Shown: piece by piece, positions 1 to 9,582 of the stretch
Layout: each line of letters begins with the position of its first letter
Position numbering within the stretch: position 1 is the first letter of the stretch
Source of the DNA: Alphaproteobacteria bacterium
GTDB lineage: Bacteria > Pseudomonadota > Alphaproteobacteria > UBA8366
Reading direction: 5' to 3'
DNA length: 64,000 nucleotides
Assembly (NCBI GenBank): GCA_028281325.1
Contig: JANQKC010000021.1
Coordinates: forward strand, 62,001-126,000
Made by a program: the position numbers and the translations under genes
The notes under the pieces: generated by a model
What the model was told of the DNA's origin: nothing
The model's database searches: none
The model's input: only the letters and a program-made list of their open reading frames with translations

Positions 1-2
1 AC

Positions 3-1874
3 GGGTCGCGGTCTGGCACCACGTCCAGCCTGCACGGCCGCAACGCCGCGAAACGCTTTCTGCACATGTTCGGCGGCTGCACGACTCTCTGGTCGAACAT
101 GTCCTGCGAGGCCGAGGTCTTCGCCATCCGCCACACCTTCGGGCATGACGTGAACTACAAGGCAGCCGGGCGCGAGCCGACGGACTACGTCAACTCCAAG
201 CTCATCCTCATGTGGGGATGGTCGCCCGGCGACGGCACCTTCGGCACCGGCACCATGCCCTATCTGAAATGGGCGAAGGAGAACGGCACCCGGATCGTCT
301 GCGTCGACCCACGCCGCACCCGGACCAGCAAGCAACTGACCGACGAGCATATCTTCATCCGGCCGTCCACCGACGCAGCGGCGCTGATCGCCATGACCCA
401 GGCGATCGTGGCCGAAGGCCTGCACGACGCCAATTTCTGCCGACGCTACGTCCAAGGTTTCGACGAAGACACCCTGCCGCCGGAAGCGCCCGCCGGCAGT
501 TCCTATCTTTCCTATCTGACGGGCGATGCCGACGGCGTGGCCAAGACGCCGGAATGGGCCAGCCCGATCACCGGCATCCCGGCCAAGACGATCCGGCAGC
601 TCGCCATCGACTTCGCGACCAGCAAGCCCGCCGCGATCCACGGCGGCTACGCGCCGGGCCGAACCGCCTACGGCGAGCAGTTCCACCGCGCCGCCTATGC
701 GCTCGCGGCCGTCACCGGCAGCATCGGCACGCCGGGCGGCAACGCCGGGCCCAGCAACGGGGCGACGGGCCGCGCCGGGATCAAGATGCTGCCCGCCGGC
801 AAGAACCCGATCGAGTCGAAGGTCGCAACGCCCTTCCTCGGCGATCTGCTGCTGAAGGGCAAGGCGGGCGGGTTCCCGGCCGACATCAAGTTGATCTATT
901 CGACGGGCGGCGACCTGTTCAACCAATGCTCCAACGCGAGCAAGCTCGCCAAGGCCTTGGACAACGTGGAATTCATCGTCGGCCAGGATCATTTCCTGAC
1001 CCCAACGACACGCCATGCCGATATCGTCCTGCCGGCGACGACCTTCTGGGAACGCAACGACGTGCACACCCCGTGGGCCGGCGCGGGGCATTACGGCATC
1101 TACATGCAGCAGGCGATCGAGCCGATGTACGAATGCCGCAACGACATGGATATCTATGCGGACCTCGCGCAGCGGGTCGGCATCAACGGCTACAACCTGC
1201 AAACGGAAGAAGAATGGCTGCGCGAACTGACGGCGGACGTGGTCGACGATTTCGACGCCTTCCGGGAGAACGGCGTGGCGCGGATGCCGAAACCGGACGA
1301 TGCTGTGGCCTTCGCCAAACAAATCCGCGATCCGGAGAACCACAAGTTCACCACGCCGTCCGGCAAGATCGAAATCTACTCCAGTTTCCTCGGCGAGAAC
1401 CCGGACCCGTACGGTCTGGGCGAGATTTCGCCGATCCCGACCTGGGTGCCGCATGCGGACCTGCCGGACGATGCGGCCTATCCGCTGCGTCTCTGCAGCC
1501 CCAAGTCGCGGGCGCGCACGCATTCGATCCATGGCAACCAGCCGAAACTCGCCAAGGTCGACCCGGACGACGTGTGGATTCATCCGGCGGACGCCGAGGC
1601 GCGCAGCATCGCGCAAGGCGACCGGGTCAAGGTGTTCAACGGCTATGGGGCCACGACACTGGCGGCGCGGGTCACCGAGGACGTGGCGCTTGGGGTCGTG
1701 TCGATCAACGAAGGCGCCTGGTTCACGCCGGATGCCGACGGGACCGACACCTCGGGCTGCGCCAACGCGGTGACGGCCGACACCGCCGCGCCCAGCGGCG
1801 CGATGACCTACAACACCAATTTCGTGGAGATCGCCGCCGCCGACCGGATGTCAGACCGCCCCTTTGCCGCGTAG
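3..1874 (+). CDS. Molybdopterin-dependent oxidoreductase, catalytic subunit (5' truncated)
   Basis: Large catalytic subunit of the DMSO-reductase superfamily (Mo/W-bis-MGD enzyme). The frame is open to the left edge of the window, so the N-terminus, including any Tat signal and Fe-S motif, is missing. About 624 residues are visible. Family features are a GGCTT..SNMSCEAE stretch near the cut, where DmsA-like enzymes carry the Mo-ligand serine; VDPRRT(R)T with IRPSTDAAALIAM, typical of the MGD-binding core; TGSIGTPGGNAG; and a C-terminal molydopterin dinucleotide-binding domain (RTHSIHGNQP, IHPADAEARSIAQGDRVKVFNG). Substrate cannot be assigned. Its last 24 bp overlap the end of the convergent CoA-transferase gene. 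No partner Fe-S or membrane-anchor subunit follows it, so partners would have to lie to the left. Confidence 0.9.
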   Translation, partial: GSRSGTTSSLHGRNAAKRFLHMFGGCTTLWSNMSCEAEVFAIRHTFGHDVNYKAAGREPTDYVNSKLILMWGWSPGDGTFGTGTMPYLKWAKENGTRIVCVDPRRTRTSKQLTDEHIFIRPSTDAAALIAMTQAIVAEGLHDANFCRRYVQGFDEDTLPPEAPAGSSYLSYLTGDADGVAKTPEWASPITGIPAKTIRQLAIDFATSKPAAIHGGYAPGRTAYGEQFHRAAYALAAVTGSIGTPGGNAGPSNGATGRAGIKMLPAGKNPIESKVATPFLGDLLLKGKAGGFPADIKLIYSTGGDLFNQCSNASKLAKALDNVEFIVGQDHFLTPTTRHADIVLPATTFWERNDVHTPWAGAGHYGIYMQQAIEPMYECRNDMDIYADLAQRVGINGYNLQTEEEWLRELTADVVDDFDAFRENGVARMPKPDDAVAFAKQIRDPENHKFTTPSGKIEIYSSFLGENPDPYGLGEISPIPTWVPHADLPDDAAYPLRLCSPKSRARTHSIHGNQPKLAKVDPDDVWIHPADAEARSIAQGDRVKVFNGYGATTLAARVTEDVALGVVSINEGAWFTPDADGTDTSGCANAVTADTAAPSGAMTYNTNFVEIAAADRMSDRPFAA

Positions 1875-3074
1875 GTCGCGGACCGTCTCGGCGGACAGGC
1901 CGAGCCAGTTCCGCAGCACGGTCTCGGTGTGCTCGCCCAGAAGCGGCGCCGCTTCGAGGGCAACCGCGTTGCCGGACATCTTGACCGGCCAGCCCAGCAG
2001 TTTCATCCGGCCGCGCACGGGATGGTCGACCCATTGGAAGATGCCGCGTCGCTCGAAATCCGGTTCGTCGGCGAGTTCCTTGAGGTCGAACACCGCCCCG
2101 GCCGGAATACCCGCCCGCCCCATCTCTTCCATGGCCTGCACCTTGGTCCGCTCCATCGTCCACGGGACCAACATCGCGTCGATCTCGTCCTTGCGCGCGA
2201 AACGGTCCGCCGCATTCTCGAACCGGGCGTCGCCGATCAGCTCCGGCCGGCCGATCAGGTCGAGCAACCGATGCCAGTGCCGGTTGTTGCCGCGGCTGAC
2301 GAAGATATAGACATAATCGTTGAGGCCACCGGGCGCGCAAGGAAAGACGCCCATGGGCGCGTTGCCGCCGGTGAGGAACCCTTCGGCGGCGCGGCCGGGC
2401 GCCTGCCCCTTCGAGATAACGTCGGAAAACGCGAAACGGGCGTAGTGCATCATCGCATCCTGCATCGCGACGGTGAGGCGTTGTCCCTCACCGGTCGCCA
2501 GCTTTTGGTAAAGCGCGCCCAGGATGCTGATCGCCAACAGCATGCCGGTTCCGGTATCCGCCAGGTTCGGCCCCGGCTTGATCGGTATGCCGTCCGTCTC
2601 CCCCGTGATCGACATGATGCCGCCGGTCGCCTGGCCGATCATGTCGAAGGCGAGGAAATCCTCGTAGGGACTGCCTTCGGCAAAACCCTTGAGTTCCGCA
2701 TATATGACCGAGGGGTTGACCGCGCGGACATCCTCGTAGCCCAGGCCGAAGCGGTCGAGCACGCCCGGCCCGAAATTCTCCACCACGACATCGGCCTTGG
2801 CGGCGAGGTCCTTCGCCACCCGCCGCCCCTCCGGCGACTTGAGATTGCAGGTCACGCTTTGCTTGTTCGCGTTGTAGAGGATGAAGAAGGGCGAATCGGT
2901 TACGCCGTCTTCCGACGCCGCGCGGCGGACCTGATCGCCGCCGTCCGGGTTCTCCACCTTCACGACCTCCGCGCCGAGCCAGGCGAGCGCCTCGGTGCAG
3001 GCCGGCCCCGCTTCGAATTGGGTAAGGTCGAGGACCTTCACGCCCGCCAACGCGGTTTTGGATTTGTCCGTCAC
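1851..3074 (-). CDS. CaiB/BaiF family (class III) CoA-transferase
   Basis: 407 residues, the usual length for formyl-CoA transferase/CaiB-type enzymes, which move CoA between carboxylic acids. The N-terminal half has the family block GVKVLDLTQFEAGPACT, LGAEVVKVENP, NKQSVTCNLKSPEGR and DVVVENFGPGV. The conserved catalytic aspartate sits in LAFDMIGQATGG (about D144). The small C-terminal domain is intact. The substrate acid is unknown. The gene converges on the molybdoenzyme gene with a 24-bp overlap and is divergent from the MFS gene across a 155-bp gap, which would hold both promoters. These three genes could form a small catabolic locus, but that is inference. Confidence 0.93.
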   Translation of the reverse strand: MTDKSKTALAGVKVLDLTQFEAGPACTEALAWLGAEVVKVENPDGGDQVRRAASEDGVTDSPFFILYNANKQSVTCNLKSPEGRRVAKDLAAKADVVVENFGPGVLDRFGLGYEDVRAVNPSVIYAELKGFAEGSPYEDFLAFDMIGQATGGIMSITGETDGIPIKPGPNLADTGTGMLLAISILGALYQKLATGEGQRLTVAMQDAMMHYARFAFSDVISKGQAPGRAAEGFLTGGNAPMGVFPCAPGGLNDYVYIFVSRGNNRHWHRLLDLIGRPELIGDARFENAADRFARKDEIDAMLVPWTMERTKVQAMEEMGRAGIPAGAVFDLKELADEPDFERRGIFQWVDHPVRGRMKLLGWPVKMSGNAVALEAAPLLGEHTETVLRNWLGLSAETVRDLRGKGAV

Positions 3075-3229
3075 GCCGTTATCCCGTCCTGTCTCTGAAA
3101 TGATCCGCTGTCATGAAAACGGATTTGCCGGATATGTGCAGAGTATTGGATCGGGCGGGCGATGGCCAAACGCGATGAACCGGAGTAGCCTTTCCGGATG
3201 CGATATCCGTTACCCGTCCGACACGCCGG

Positions 3230-4444
3230 ATGACCGCGCGGTCGCCGGCCCTGATTACATTTTCGCTGTCCTTCGGCTTGATCCTCGGCCAGTTGGCCCT
3301 CATGGCGGTCCCGGCCCTTTCCGTGGATCTGGCCGTTCTGTGGCAACTCGATGCGACGGCGCTGGGATGGCTTGGGGGCATCTATTTCGCCGGATACGCC
3401 ATCGCCCTGCCTTTCCTGGCCGGCGCCGCGAACCGGATGGACGGACGGATCGTGTATGCAGGCGCTGCGTTGACCAACGCGATCGCATGCCTTTGCGTCC
3501 CGCTCTTCGGCGAGGGGTTCTGGGGATTGCTGGCCTTGCGCTTTGCCGCCGGCATCGGGTTCGCCGGCGTGCATATCATCGGCATGAAGCTGCTGGCCGA
3601 CCGACTGTCGGGAGTCGCGCAAGCCCGGGCGAGCGCCGTCTACACGACCGCTTTCGCCATCGGCAGCGGATGCTCCTTCCTCATCGCCGGCCTGCTTGCC
3701 GGCTCCTTCGGTTGGCAAGTCCCGTTCGTTGCGGCGGGCTTCGGGTCGCTTCTGTCGATATCGATGCTGTGTCTGATCGGCCCGCCGCTGGCGGAAAACG
3801 CCTCGCGATCCACGCGCCTGTTTCCGGATTTCATGGGCGCGCTGCGCGATCCGGAAATCCGGCGTTATATCGTCGCCTATGGCGGCAACATCTGGGAGGT
3901 CTTCGCCGCCCGCGTCTGGTTCGTGCCGGTCCTGACCTTCAGCGCCGCCTATAACAGCCTGGGCAACACCACCTGGGACCCTGCGGTCATCGCCGGGCTA
4001 TCGGTATTCGTTTCCGTGCCGATGAACCTGATCATCGCGGAACTGGGGATCCGGTTCGGCCGCAAGACGGTCATCTTCGCAGTATCGCTTGCGTCGGTCG
4101 TTGTCTGCGGGGTCCTGGGTTGGCAGGCGTCGGGGCCGTATCTGGTCGTCCTGTTCTTGCTCCTGTTCCACAGCATCACCAGCTTCGGCGACGTCGGTGC
4201 GATCGCGGGCGGCATGGTGGCCGTGGCGACGGGGCAAACGCGCGCCGCGGCGCTCACGCTGTTCGGGCTGATCGGATTCGCCTTCGGCTTCCTCGGGTCC
4301 ATCGCGGTGGGTCTGGCCATCGACCTGACCGGCGGCCGCGGCGAACCCGGCGCATGGGCCTGGGCCTTCGCCGTGATGGCGGTCGGCTCGGTGATCTCCG
4401 GCGCGGCAATGGCGTGGAAACCCCGCAGATCAATGCATCGGTAA
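3230..4444 (+). CDS. MFS transporter
   Basis: 404-residue inner-membrane protein with about 12 hydrophobic segments and a cytoplasmic-loop basic motif near residues 265-275 (RFGRKTVIF), typical of the Major Facilitator Superfamily. The early part (LILGQLALMAVPALSVDLAVLWQLDATALGWLGG split over two segments) resembles cyanate/nitrate-type MFS carriers. The cargo cannot be named. The gene faces away from the CoA-transferase gene and ends 22 bp before the convergent small exported protein gene. The ATG at 3230 gives a protein starting directly with a short polar stretch before TM1. Confidence 0.88.
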   Translation: MTARSPALITFSLSFGLILGQLALMAVPALSVDLAVLWQLDATALGWLGGIYFAGYAIALPFLAGAANRMDGRIVYAGAALTNAIACLCVPLFGEGFWGLLALRFAAGIGFAGVHIIGMKLLADRLSGVAQARASAVYTTAFAIGSGCSFLIAGLLAGSFGWQVPFVAAGFGSLLSISMLCLIGPPLAENASRSTRLFPDFMGALRDPEIRRYIVAYGGNIWEVFAARVWFVPVLTFSAAYNSLGNTTWDPAVIAGLSVFVSVPMNLIIAELGIRFGRKTVIFAVSLASVVVCGVLGWQASGPYLVVLFLLLFHSITSFGDVGAIAGGMVAVATGQTRAAALTLFGLIGFAFGFLGSIAVGLAIDLTGGRGEPGAWAWAFAVMAVGSVISGAAMAWKPRRSMHR

Positions 4445-4466
4445 GAGTTCCGATACGCTGGAAGCC

Positions 4467-5102
4467 TTAACGAACCGGGAATGTCACTCTCTCGGTGTCT
4501 TTTCCGATTGCGGAGATGATCGGCCCGATGATCGACCGGGCGATTCGCTCGCGGTCATCGTCCAAAAAGGGCAAGGCCAAATCGGCTTCCCAGATGATCC
4601 GACTCGTGTCGCGCTCCCGGAGATCCACCGTAATGTCCAGGCGATCCTGATCCTGGTTGCTGATCCGCGGGACCACGCGCGGCGGCCGAAGCGGCCGGTC
4701 GCCGAACATCGACGAGGGAATCGTACCCGGGAAGGTCAGGTCGCGTTCGTCGGGAAAGGTCAGTTCCTCGCGATCGACCGGGAAACGCCGCTGCCGTTCC
4801 TCCAACGCGCGGAGGCGCGACTCGCGCCACGTGATGCTGGTGCCGAAGTTGAACACCAATGGCGCATCGTTCGATACGACATAGCCCGCCTTTTCCAGGG
4901 ACGCGAGGAATTGCCGGCGAAACGCCAGATTGGCCTCCGTATCGTTGTAGATCACGACGTCGAAGGTACCGCCCGCCGGCAATGCCTTGTAGACCGAGCT
5001 GGACAACTCGCCGGTCCAGTCGGCGCTTTCCGCCGCCGGCATCCATTGCGATGCGAGCAGCCCGCCGAACAGGGCAAGCGCAAGGGCCACTTTGAACCTC
5101 AT
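4467..5102 (-). CDS. Exported protein of unknown function
   Basis: Not recognised as a named family. The preferred start is the ATG at 5102: GAGAGG lies about 10 nt upstream and the product then opens with a classic signal peptide (MRFKVALALALFGGLLAS, cleavage likely near SADW). A longer in-frame start at 5147 would bury that signal. The mature protein of about 185 residues has a region like an outer-membrane or periplasmic small domain (TFDVVIYNDTEANLAF) followed by an Arg/Glu/Pro-rich linker (residues about 95-140) and a C-terminal alpha/beta stretch. It probably acts in the periplasm. It is convergent with the MFS gene and has no obvious operon partner. Confidence 0.75.
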   Translation of the reverse strand: MRFKVALALALFGGLLASQWMPAAESADWTGELSSSVYKALPAGGTFDVVIYNDTEANLAFRRQFLASLEKAGYVVSNDAPLVFNFGTSITWRESRLRALEERQRRFPVDREELTFPDERDLTFPGTIPSSMFGDRPLRPPRVVPRISNQDQDRLDITVDLRERDTSRIIWEADLALPFLDDDRERIARSIIGPIISAIGKDTERVTFPVR

Positions 5103-5184
5103 GGATAAAAACCTCTCTCGTATCGCCAGTTGCCTTTGTCCTCTCAACGAACCCGTGCGCGCCTCGTGGGGGCGTTCACGCGCT

Positions 5185-6051
5185 TCACGCCGAGGCCCGC
5201 CGCGGGACGAGCAAAAGTGGGCAACCGTGCCCTTCAGTCAAATGTTCGAGCCAGTTGGGCACCGACCCGTCCGAACCGACACCGCATATGATCAACCCAA
5301 AGCGCCCTCCTGACGCCGACTTGAGCAAAGGTAACGGGTCCCCGCCTTTTACGGCCGTAACGCGGCAATGAACATCCGGCGGGACGGCCGCATCGACCCA
5401 ATCTTGAACGGCGGGCAGGTCGTCCGTCGCGGCGCCGGTAACCAAGAAGACCAGATCGCCCTCAAGCTGGCGGGCCGTCGCCACCGCGAGTTCGGCGCAG
5501 TCCTTTGCGTCATCGCTGCCATCGAAGACCACCGCAACGGGGCCGGACAGCGCGCGTTTGACCGACCCGGCGATCAGGACCGGCGCATTGCTCTGGAGGG
5601 CGCGCAGCGCCGTACCGCCGATCCGCGATTTCAGATGTCCGCTGCCGCTGCGACACCCGATACAAAGAAGGTCGACTTGACTCGCGGCGGCGGCCACTTC
5701 CCGGTGAACGTTGCCGCGAACGCTGTGGAACCGCCAGCGTAACTGACGCTGGGCGCCCAGCCGCTCCAGCGCCTGTCGCGCCGATGCCAGCCGCTTGGAA
5801 ATCTCTTTTTCCATTTCGGCGACGTCGAGACGATGGACCTGTGCGCCGGCGCGCCGCACTTCGCTGGTGAAGGGAAGTTCCGCAAGCGTCAAAAGTTCGG
5901 CGTCTTCGACGAAGAGACCGGTCAACTCGCTCTTCATCGCCTGCGCCAATGCGGCGGCGGTTTCCAGGGCGGTCAGGCTCCGTTCCGACGCATCCAACGC
6001 GACAAGGATACGCTCGACCCGCGCCCAGTTACGGCTGTGGTTTGCGATCAT
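5185..6051 (-). CDS. Universal stress protein, two tandem UspA domains
   Basis: 288 residues made of two UspA-like Rossmann domains. The first begins ERILVALDASERSLTALETAAALAQ (residues about 13-37); the second begins PVAVVFDGSDDAKDCAELAVATARQ (about 171-195). Each half ends in a hydrophobic strand (SNAPVLIAG; HGCPLLLVPRR). The first half carries GCRSGSG.HLKSRIGGTALRAL, partly like the ATP-binding G-2X-G-9X-G(S/T) signature; the second is degenerate. The 5' end overlaps the 3' end of the upstream Lon-like protease gene by 23 bp on the same strand, so the two are probably co-transcribed and translationally coupled. Confidence 0.9.
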   Translation of the reverse strand: MIANHSRNWARVERILVALDASERSLTALETAAALAQAMKSELTGLFVEDAELLTLAELPFTSEVRRAGAQVHRLDVAEMEKEISKRLASARQALERLGAQRQLRWRFHSVRGNVHREVAAAASQVDLLCIGCRSGSGHLKSRIGGTALRALQSNAPVLIAGSVKRALSGPVAVVFDGSDDAKDCAELAVATARQLEGDLVFLVTGAATDDLPAVQDWVDAAVPPDVHCRVTAVKGGDPLPLLKSASGGRFGLIICGVGSDGSVPNWLEHLTEGHGCPLLLVPRRASA

Positions 6052-8431
6052 CTTTCTCAGCGTCCGCTTGTGGTCCGAATTTCCGGCGAATGGCCGCCAA
6101 CTCTTTGAGTCGCGCCTCGGTCTTCTCGAATACCGTTGCCGCGGGCGCCCCGGTCAGAAGCTCGATCCCCTGCTCGATCGAGCCAACCCCGTAGACGTTG
6201 AACCTTTCGGCCGCGACGGCGTCGACGACGTCCTGGCGCAGCATAAGATGTTTCACGTTCGATTGCGGGATCAGGACACCCTGTCGGCCCGTGAGACCGC
6301 GCGCATTACACACATCGAAAAACCCCTCGACCTTCTCGTTGACGCCGCCGATCGCCTGAACGACCCCGTTCTGGTTCACCGATCCCGTCACGGCCAGCGA
6401 CTGCCGCAACGGCACGCCGGAGATCGCCGAGAGCAGCGCATAGAGTTCGGCCGAAGACGCACTGTCACCATCGACGCCGGCATAGGATTGTTCGAAGACG
6501 AGACTCGCCGACAGTGAAAGCGGAATCTCGCTGCCGAACATCGCGTTCAGATATCCGGACAGGATCAACACCCCCTTCGAATGCAATGGGCCACCGAGCT
6601 CCACCTCGCGCTCGATATCGAGGACCTTGCCGGACCCAAGCCCGATCCGCGCGGTGATGCGCGTCGGCCTGCCGAAACGGAAATTGCCGAGATCAAGGAC
6701 GCTCAGCCCGTTGACCTGGCCCGCTTTCTCGCCGTCCGTATCGATCAGCATGATGTCGCGCGTGATCGATTCGAAGGCGCGATGCCGAAGCCGGTCGGCG
6801 CGATGCTCCTGCGCCTCGATGGCCTGCCGTACGTCCACCGCCTCGATGATGGAACGATCGTTTCGGGTCGCCCAGTAATCCGCTTCCCGAATCAGGTCCG
6901 CCATCCGTCCCGTCAACAGCGTGAGCCGTTCGGCGTCTTCCGCGATCCGGGCGCTGGTGTTCAGCAACAGGCCGACCCCGGCATGGGTCATCGGCTTGAG
7001 ATCCTGCTGACGGATGATGCCGCCGATCATCGCAACATATTGCTGCGCAGAGCCCAGCGTAAGCTCGGTGTCTTCGCTGAAATCGACGGCGACCTTGAAG
7101 AGGTTCGTAAAATCCGGATCGAGCTGGCTGAGAAGATAGTAGTGCTGACGCTCGCCGACGAGGACGACCCGGACCTCTAACGGAATCGGCTCGGGTTCGA
7201 GCGACATCGTCGAGACGAAGCCCATGGATTCGGCCGGCGCTTCGATTCGGATTTCCCGCGACCGCAAGGCACGTTTCAGCGTGTCCCAGGCGAAGGGCTG
7301 CGTGAGTACGCGGATGGCGTCGATAATGAGATACCCGCCGTTCGCTTGATGCAGGGCACCGGGCTTGATGAGCATGAAATCCGTCATCAGAGCGCCGAAT
7401 ACGGCGACATGTTCGGAGCGCCCGATCAGCCGCGGCACGGTCGGGCTGTCCTCGGTGATCACCGGCGCGCCCGGCCCGTTGCTGTGATCGACGATAACAT
7501 TGACCGCATAGCGCCGGAAGTTGTCGGCATTCGGCGCGGTGGCGCCTTGGCCCATGGGATTCATCGCGCCGGCCGCTTCGTCCGGAACGATGAACAATTG
7601 GACGTTTTCCAGCAGGTCGGCTTGAACCGCGTCGAGATAGTCGGCGCATTCAGGAAGCGCACCGAACGCGATGCGGACGTCTTCCATCGCATGTCCGATC
7701 GAATACATGGCGACCTCGCGGTTCAAGCCCCGGATGGCGTCGCGGCGCGTTTTTTCCCACTGCGGCAGGTTCTGCATAATCGCCCGGAGTTCTTCCTGCA
7801 GGGCTTCCGTGGCCTTCTGAATCTCCTGTCGTTCCTCGTCGCTCAACTGTTGAAAGGCTTCGGGACGCATGACTTCGCCGTCGCGGACCGGCGCGAACGC
7901 AAAGCCGTGCGGCGTTTGCATCATGACGATGTCTTTTTCCGCCGCCTTGGCCCGAAGCGCCTCGAACTGGTTTTCATGCTTCTGATCGAATTCGGATTGA
8001 ATGGCGTTGCGGCGCGTGCGGTATTCCTCGCTCTCGAACACGGCGGGGATCGAACTCCGCAACTCCTCGATCAACCCCTCCATGGCGGCCTTCAGCTTGG
8101 CGCCTTGTCCGGTCGGCAATTCGATGGCGTTCGGCTTGTGCGTATCCTGGAAGTTGTGCACATACACCCAGTCCTGCGGCGTCGGCTCATCGGCCGCCTT
8201 TTCCCGCAGCAGGCGTTGCGTGACGGAATGGCGACCCGAACCGGGCGGGCCCATGACGAACATGTTGTAGGCGAAATGGTCCATGCCCGCGCCGAACTCG
8301 ATCGCCGCAAGCGCACGTTCCTGTCCGACGACCTCCTTGGACTCCGGTATCTCCTCCGTCGTCTCGAACGCCGGCAGGAAAGCCGAAAGGTCGGGGCGCA
8401 GGGCGTCGGTGCGTAGGGGTTCAACCGTCAT
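6029..8431 (-). CDS. Lon-related AAA+ protease (COG1067/AAA_32 type)
   Basis: 800-residue ATP-dependent protease of the soluble Lon-like branch. The N-terminal ATPase part has a Walker-A-like GPPGSGRHS (residues 61-69) with Arg where Lys is usual. A long helical insertion (residues about 95-250) follows, then AAA elements (ANGGYLIIDAIRVL). The C-terminal Lon protease domain has the catalytic pair: Ser in GDSASS (S657) and Lys in GGVNEK (K700), with the same 43-residue spacing as in Lon. It probably degrades cytoplasmic proteins, perhaps under stress given the coupled universal stress protein gene. The Arg in the P-loop may be normal for this branch or may alter ATP use. Confidence 0.92.
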   Translation of the reverse strand: MTVEPLRTDALRPDLSAFLPAFETTEEIPESKEVVGQERALAAIEFGAGMDHFAYNMFVMGPPGSGRHSVTQRLLREKAADEPTPQDWVYVHNFQDTHKPNAIELPTGQGAKLKAAMEGLIEELRSSIPAVFESEEYRTRRNAIQSEFDQKHENQFEALRAKAAEKDIVMMQTPHGFAFAPVRDGEVMRPEAFQQLSDEERQEIQKATEALQEELRAIMQNLPQWEKTRRDAIRGLNREVAMYSIGHAMEDVRIAFGALPECADYLDAVQADLLENVQLFIVPDEAAGAMNPMGQGATAPNADNFRRYAVNVIVDHSNGPGAPVITEDSPTVPRLIGRSEHVAVFGALMTDFMLIKPGALHQANGGYLIIDAIRVLTQPFAWDTLKRALRSREIRIEAPAESMGFVSTMSLEPEPIPLEVRVVLVGERQHYYLLSQLDPDFTNLFKVAVDFSEDTELTLGSAQQYVAMIGGIIRQQDLKPMTHAGVGLLLNTSARIAEDAERLTLLTGRMADLIREADYWATRNDRSIIEAVDVRQAIEAQEHRADRLRHRAFESITRDIMLIDTDGEKAGQVNGLSVLDLGNFRFGRPTRITARIGLGSGKVLDIEREVELGGPLHSKGVLILSGYLNAMFGSEIPLSLSASLVFEQSYAGVDGDSASSAELYALLSAISGVPLRQSLAVTGSVNQNGVVQAIGGVNEKVEGFFDVCNARGLTGRQGVLIPQSNVKHLMLRQDVVDAVAAERFNVYGVGSIEQGIELLTGAPAATVFEKTEARLKELAAIRRKFGPQADAEKDDRKPQP

Positions 8432-8446
8432 GGCAATCTCATGCTG

Positions 8447-8458
8447 TTTCCCGGGAAA
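8447..8458. promoter_or_regulatory. 12-bp perfect palindrome upstream of Lon-like gene
   Basis: TTTCCCGGGAAA lies 16-27 nt before the Lon-like start codon, where a repressor could block transcription or initiation. No known regulator is assigned to it. The rest of the 182-bp gap (8432-8613) shows no gene. Confidence 0.25.
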
Positions 8459-8613
8459 ACGCCTTCCCGGCGCTTACGGACGGAGAGTTTACCAGCATGA
8501 GCCGTTTTGCGATGACATGAATCAAGACGATCAGGCGCGGCGCACGTCGCCTGGACCCAGGCCTGCCGAGAAGAATTGCCGGACCCAAGGGTCACGGCCC
8601 TTTAGGCGAACGG

Positions 8614-9534
8614 TTACCGGCCTAGCAGTTTTGCCGCCGCCGGGGCCATTTTTCGGTTGCTGTGGCCGACACCGGGGACGGTTTCCAACTCCCATGCGAA
8701 AGGCGCGCCGATGCGACCGGCATAGTCGCGCGCGGTCGCGAAGAAGGTGTGTCCCCTTTCGAACCGATGCGCGCCTTGCGCCATCGCCTCCGTCGCCCGA
8801 CGCAGGAACCGATGGTTCGGGTCGTTATCCGCTTCGCCAAGCAGCACGATCAACCGCGTTCCCAAGGCGTCGCGAATCCGCGCCGTATCGGTCTCGGTCT
8901 CGGCAAGCCCATAGGGCATGGCGACATCGGGATCGACCATGGTGTACCAGCCCGCATTCGCGGCGATTGCGGTGCGGATGCGGGCGTTCGGCATGAACAA
9001 AACCATGCGGTGGACGAACTGCGATCCGGCGGAATGCCCGAAGATGTCGTATTTTTCCGCCGTCAGCCCATGGTCGCGGCGCAATGCCTCAAAGATACTC
9101 TCTATATAGGTGAAGGCCCATTCGTCCTTCGGCTTGCGGCCGCCGGCCGCGTAGAACACGTTCCCCATGTTGTACCGCCAACTGCCTGGAAACGCCTTTT
9201 TGGTAAACTCCGGAACAACGACAAGAAACTTGTTTTCATCCGCAAGGTCGATCCAGTTGTCGCGATAGGTTTCGCCGTTGCGCCGGACACCGTGCATCAC
9301 GAAAACGACCGGCACAGCGTTGTCCGTTCCCTCGGGCCGGTGATACCAGACGGTCACCGGCTTGTCCGGATCGTTGGCTTCATCGACATAGACGAAACTG
9401 CCCGTACCGACGGCAAGGTCCGCCGAAGCGGAAGACGACACGAACCAAACCGTCATCGCCGCCAACACGACCGCAACGCGCCCGGTCAGCCGGGCGAAAC
9501 GAAATCCCTCAGCCCCAGCGTTATCGATTTTCAT
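8614..9534 (-). CDS. Exported alpha/beta hydrolase (PHB depolymerase/esterase-like)
   Basis: 306 residues with an N-terminal hydrophobic segment (residues about 18-38, ending SSSASADL) that looks like a signal peptide, so the enzyme is probably periplasmic. The core has oxyanion-hole FVMHGVRRN (78-86), nucleophile elbow GHSAG with S168, an acidic region LLGEADNDPN, and catalytic His in PGVGHS (H291). It hydrolyses an ester, thioester or amide that cannot be named. It is about 45% similar by eye to the gene just upstream, which lacks a signal peptide, and both close the ABC-importer operon. This suggests one acts on substrate before uptake and one after it (inference). Confidence 0.85.
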   Translation of the reverse strand: MKIDNAGAEGFRFARLTGRVAVVLAAMTVWFVSSSASADLAVGTGSFVYVDEANDPDKPVTVWYHRPEGTDNAVPVVFVMHGVRRNGETYRDNWIDLADENKFLVVVPEFTKKAFPGSWRYNMGNVFYAAGGRKPKDEWAFTYIESIFEALRRDHGLTAEKYDIFGHSAGSQFVHRMVLFMPNARIRTAIAANAGWYTMVDPDVAMPYGLAETETDTARIRDALGTRLIVLLGEADNDPNHRFLRRATEAMAQGAHRFERGHTFFATARDYAGRIGAPFAWELETVPGVGHSNRKMAPAAAKLLGR

Positions 9535-9582
9535 GCTCGCACTCCAATCAAGACGTCCGCGCCAGTGCCGGGCGCGTTGCTG

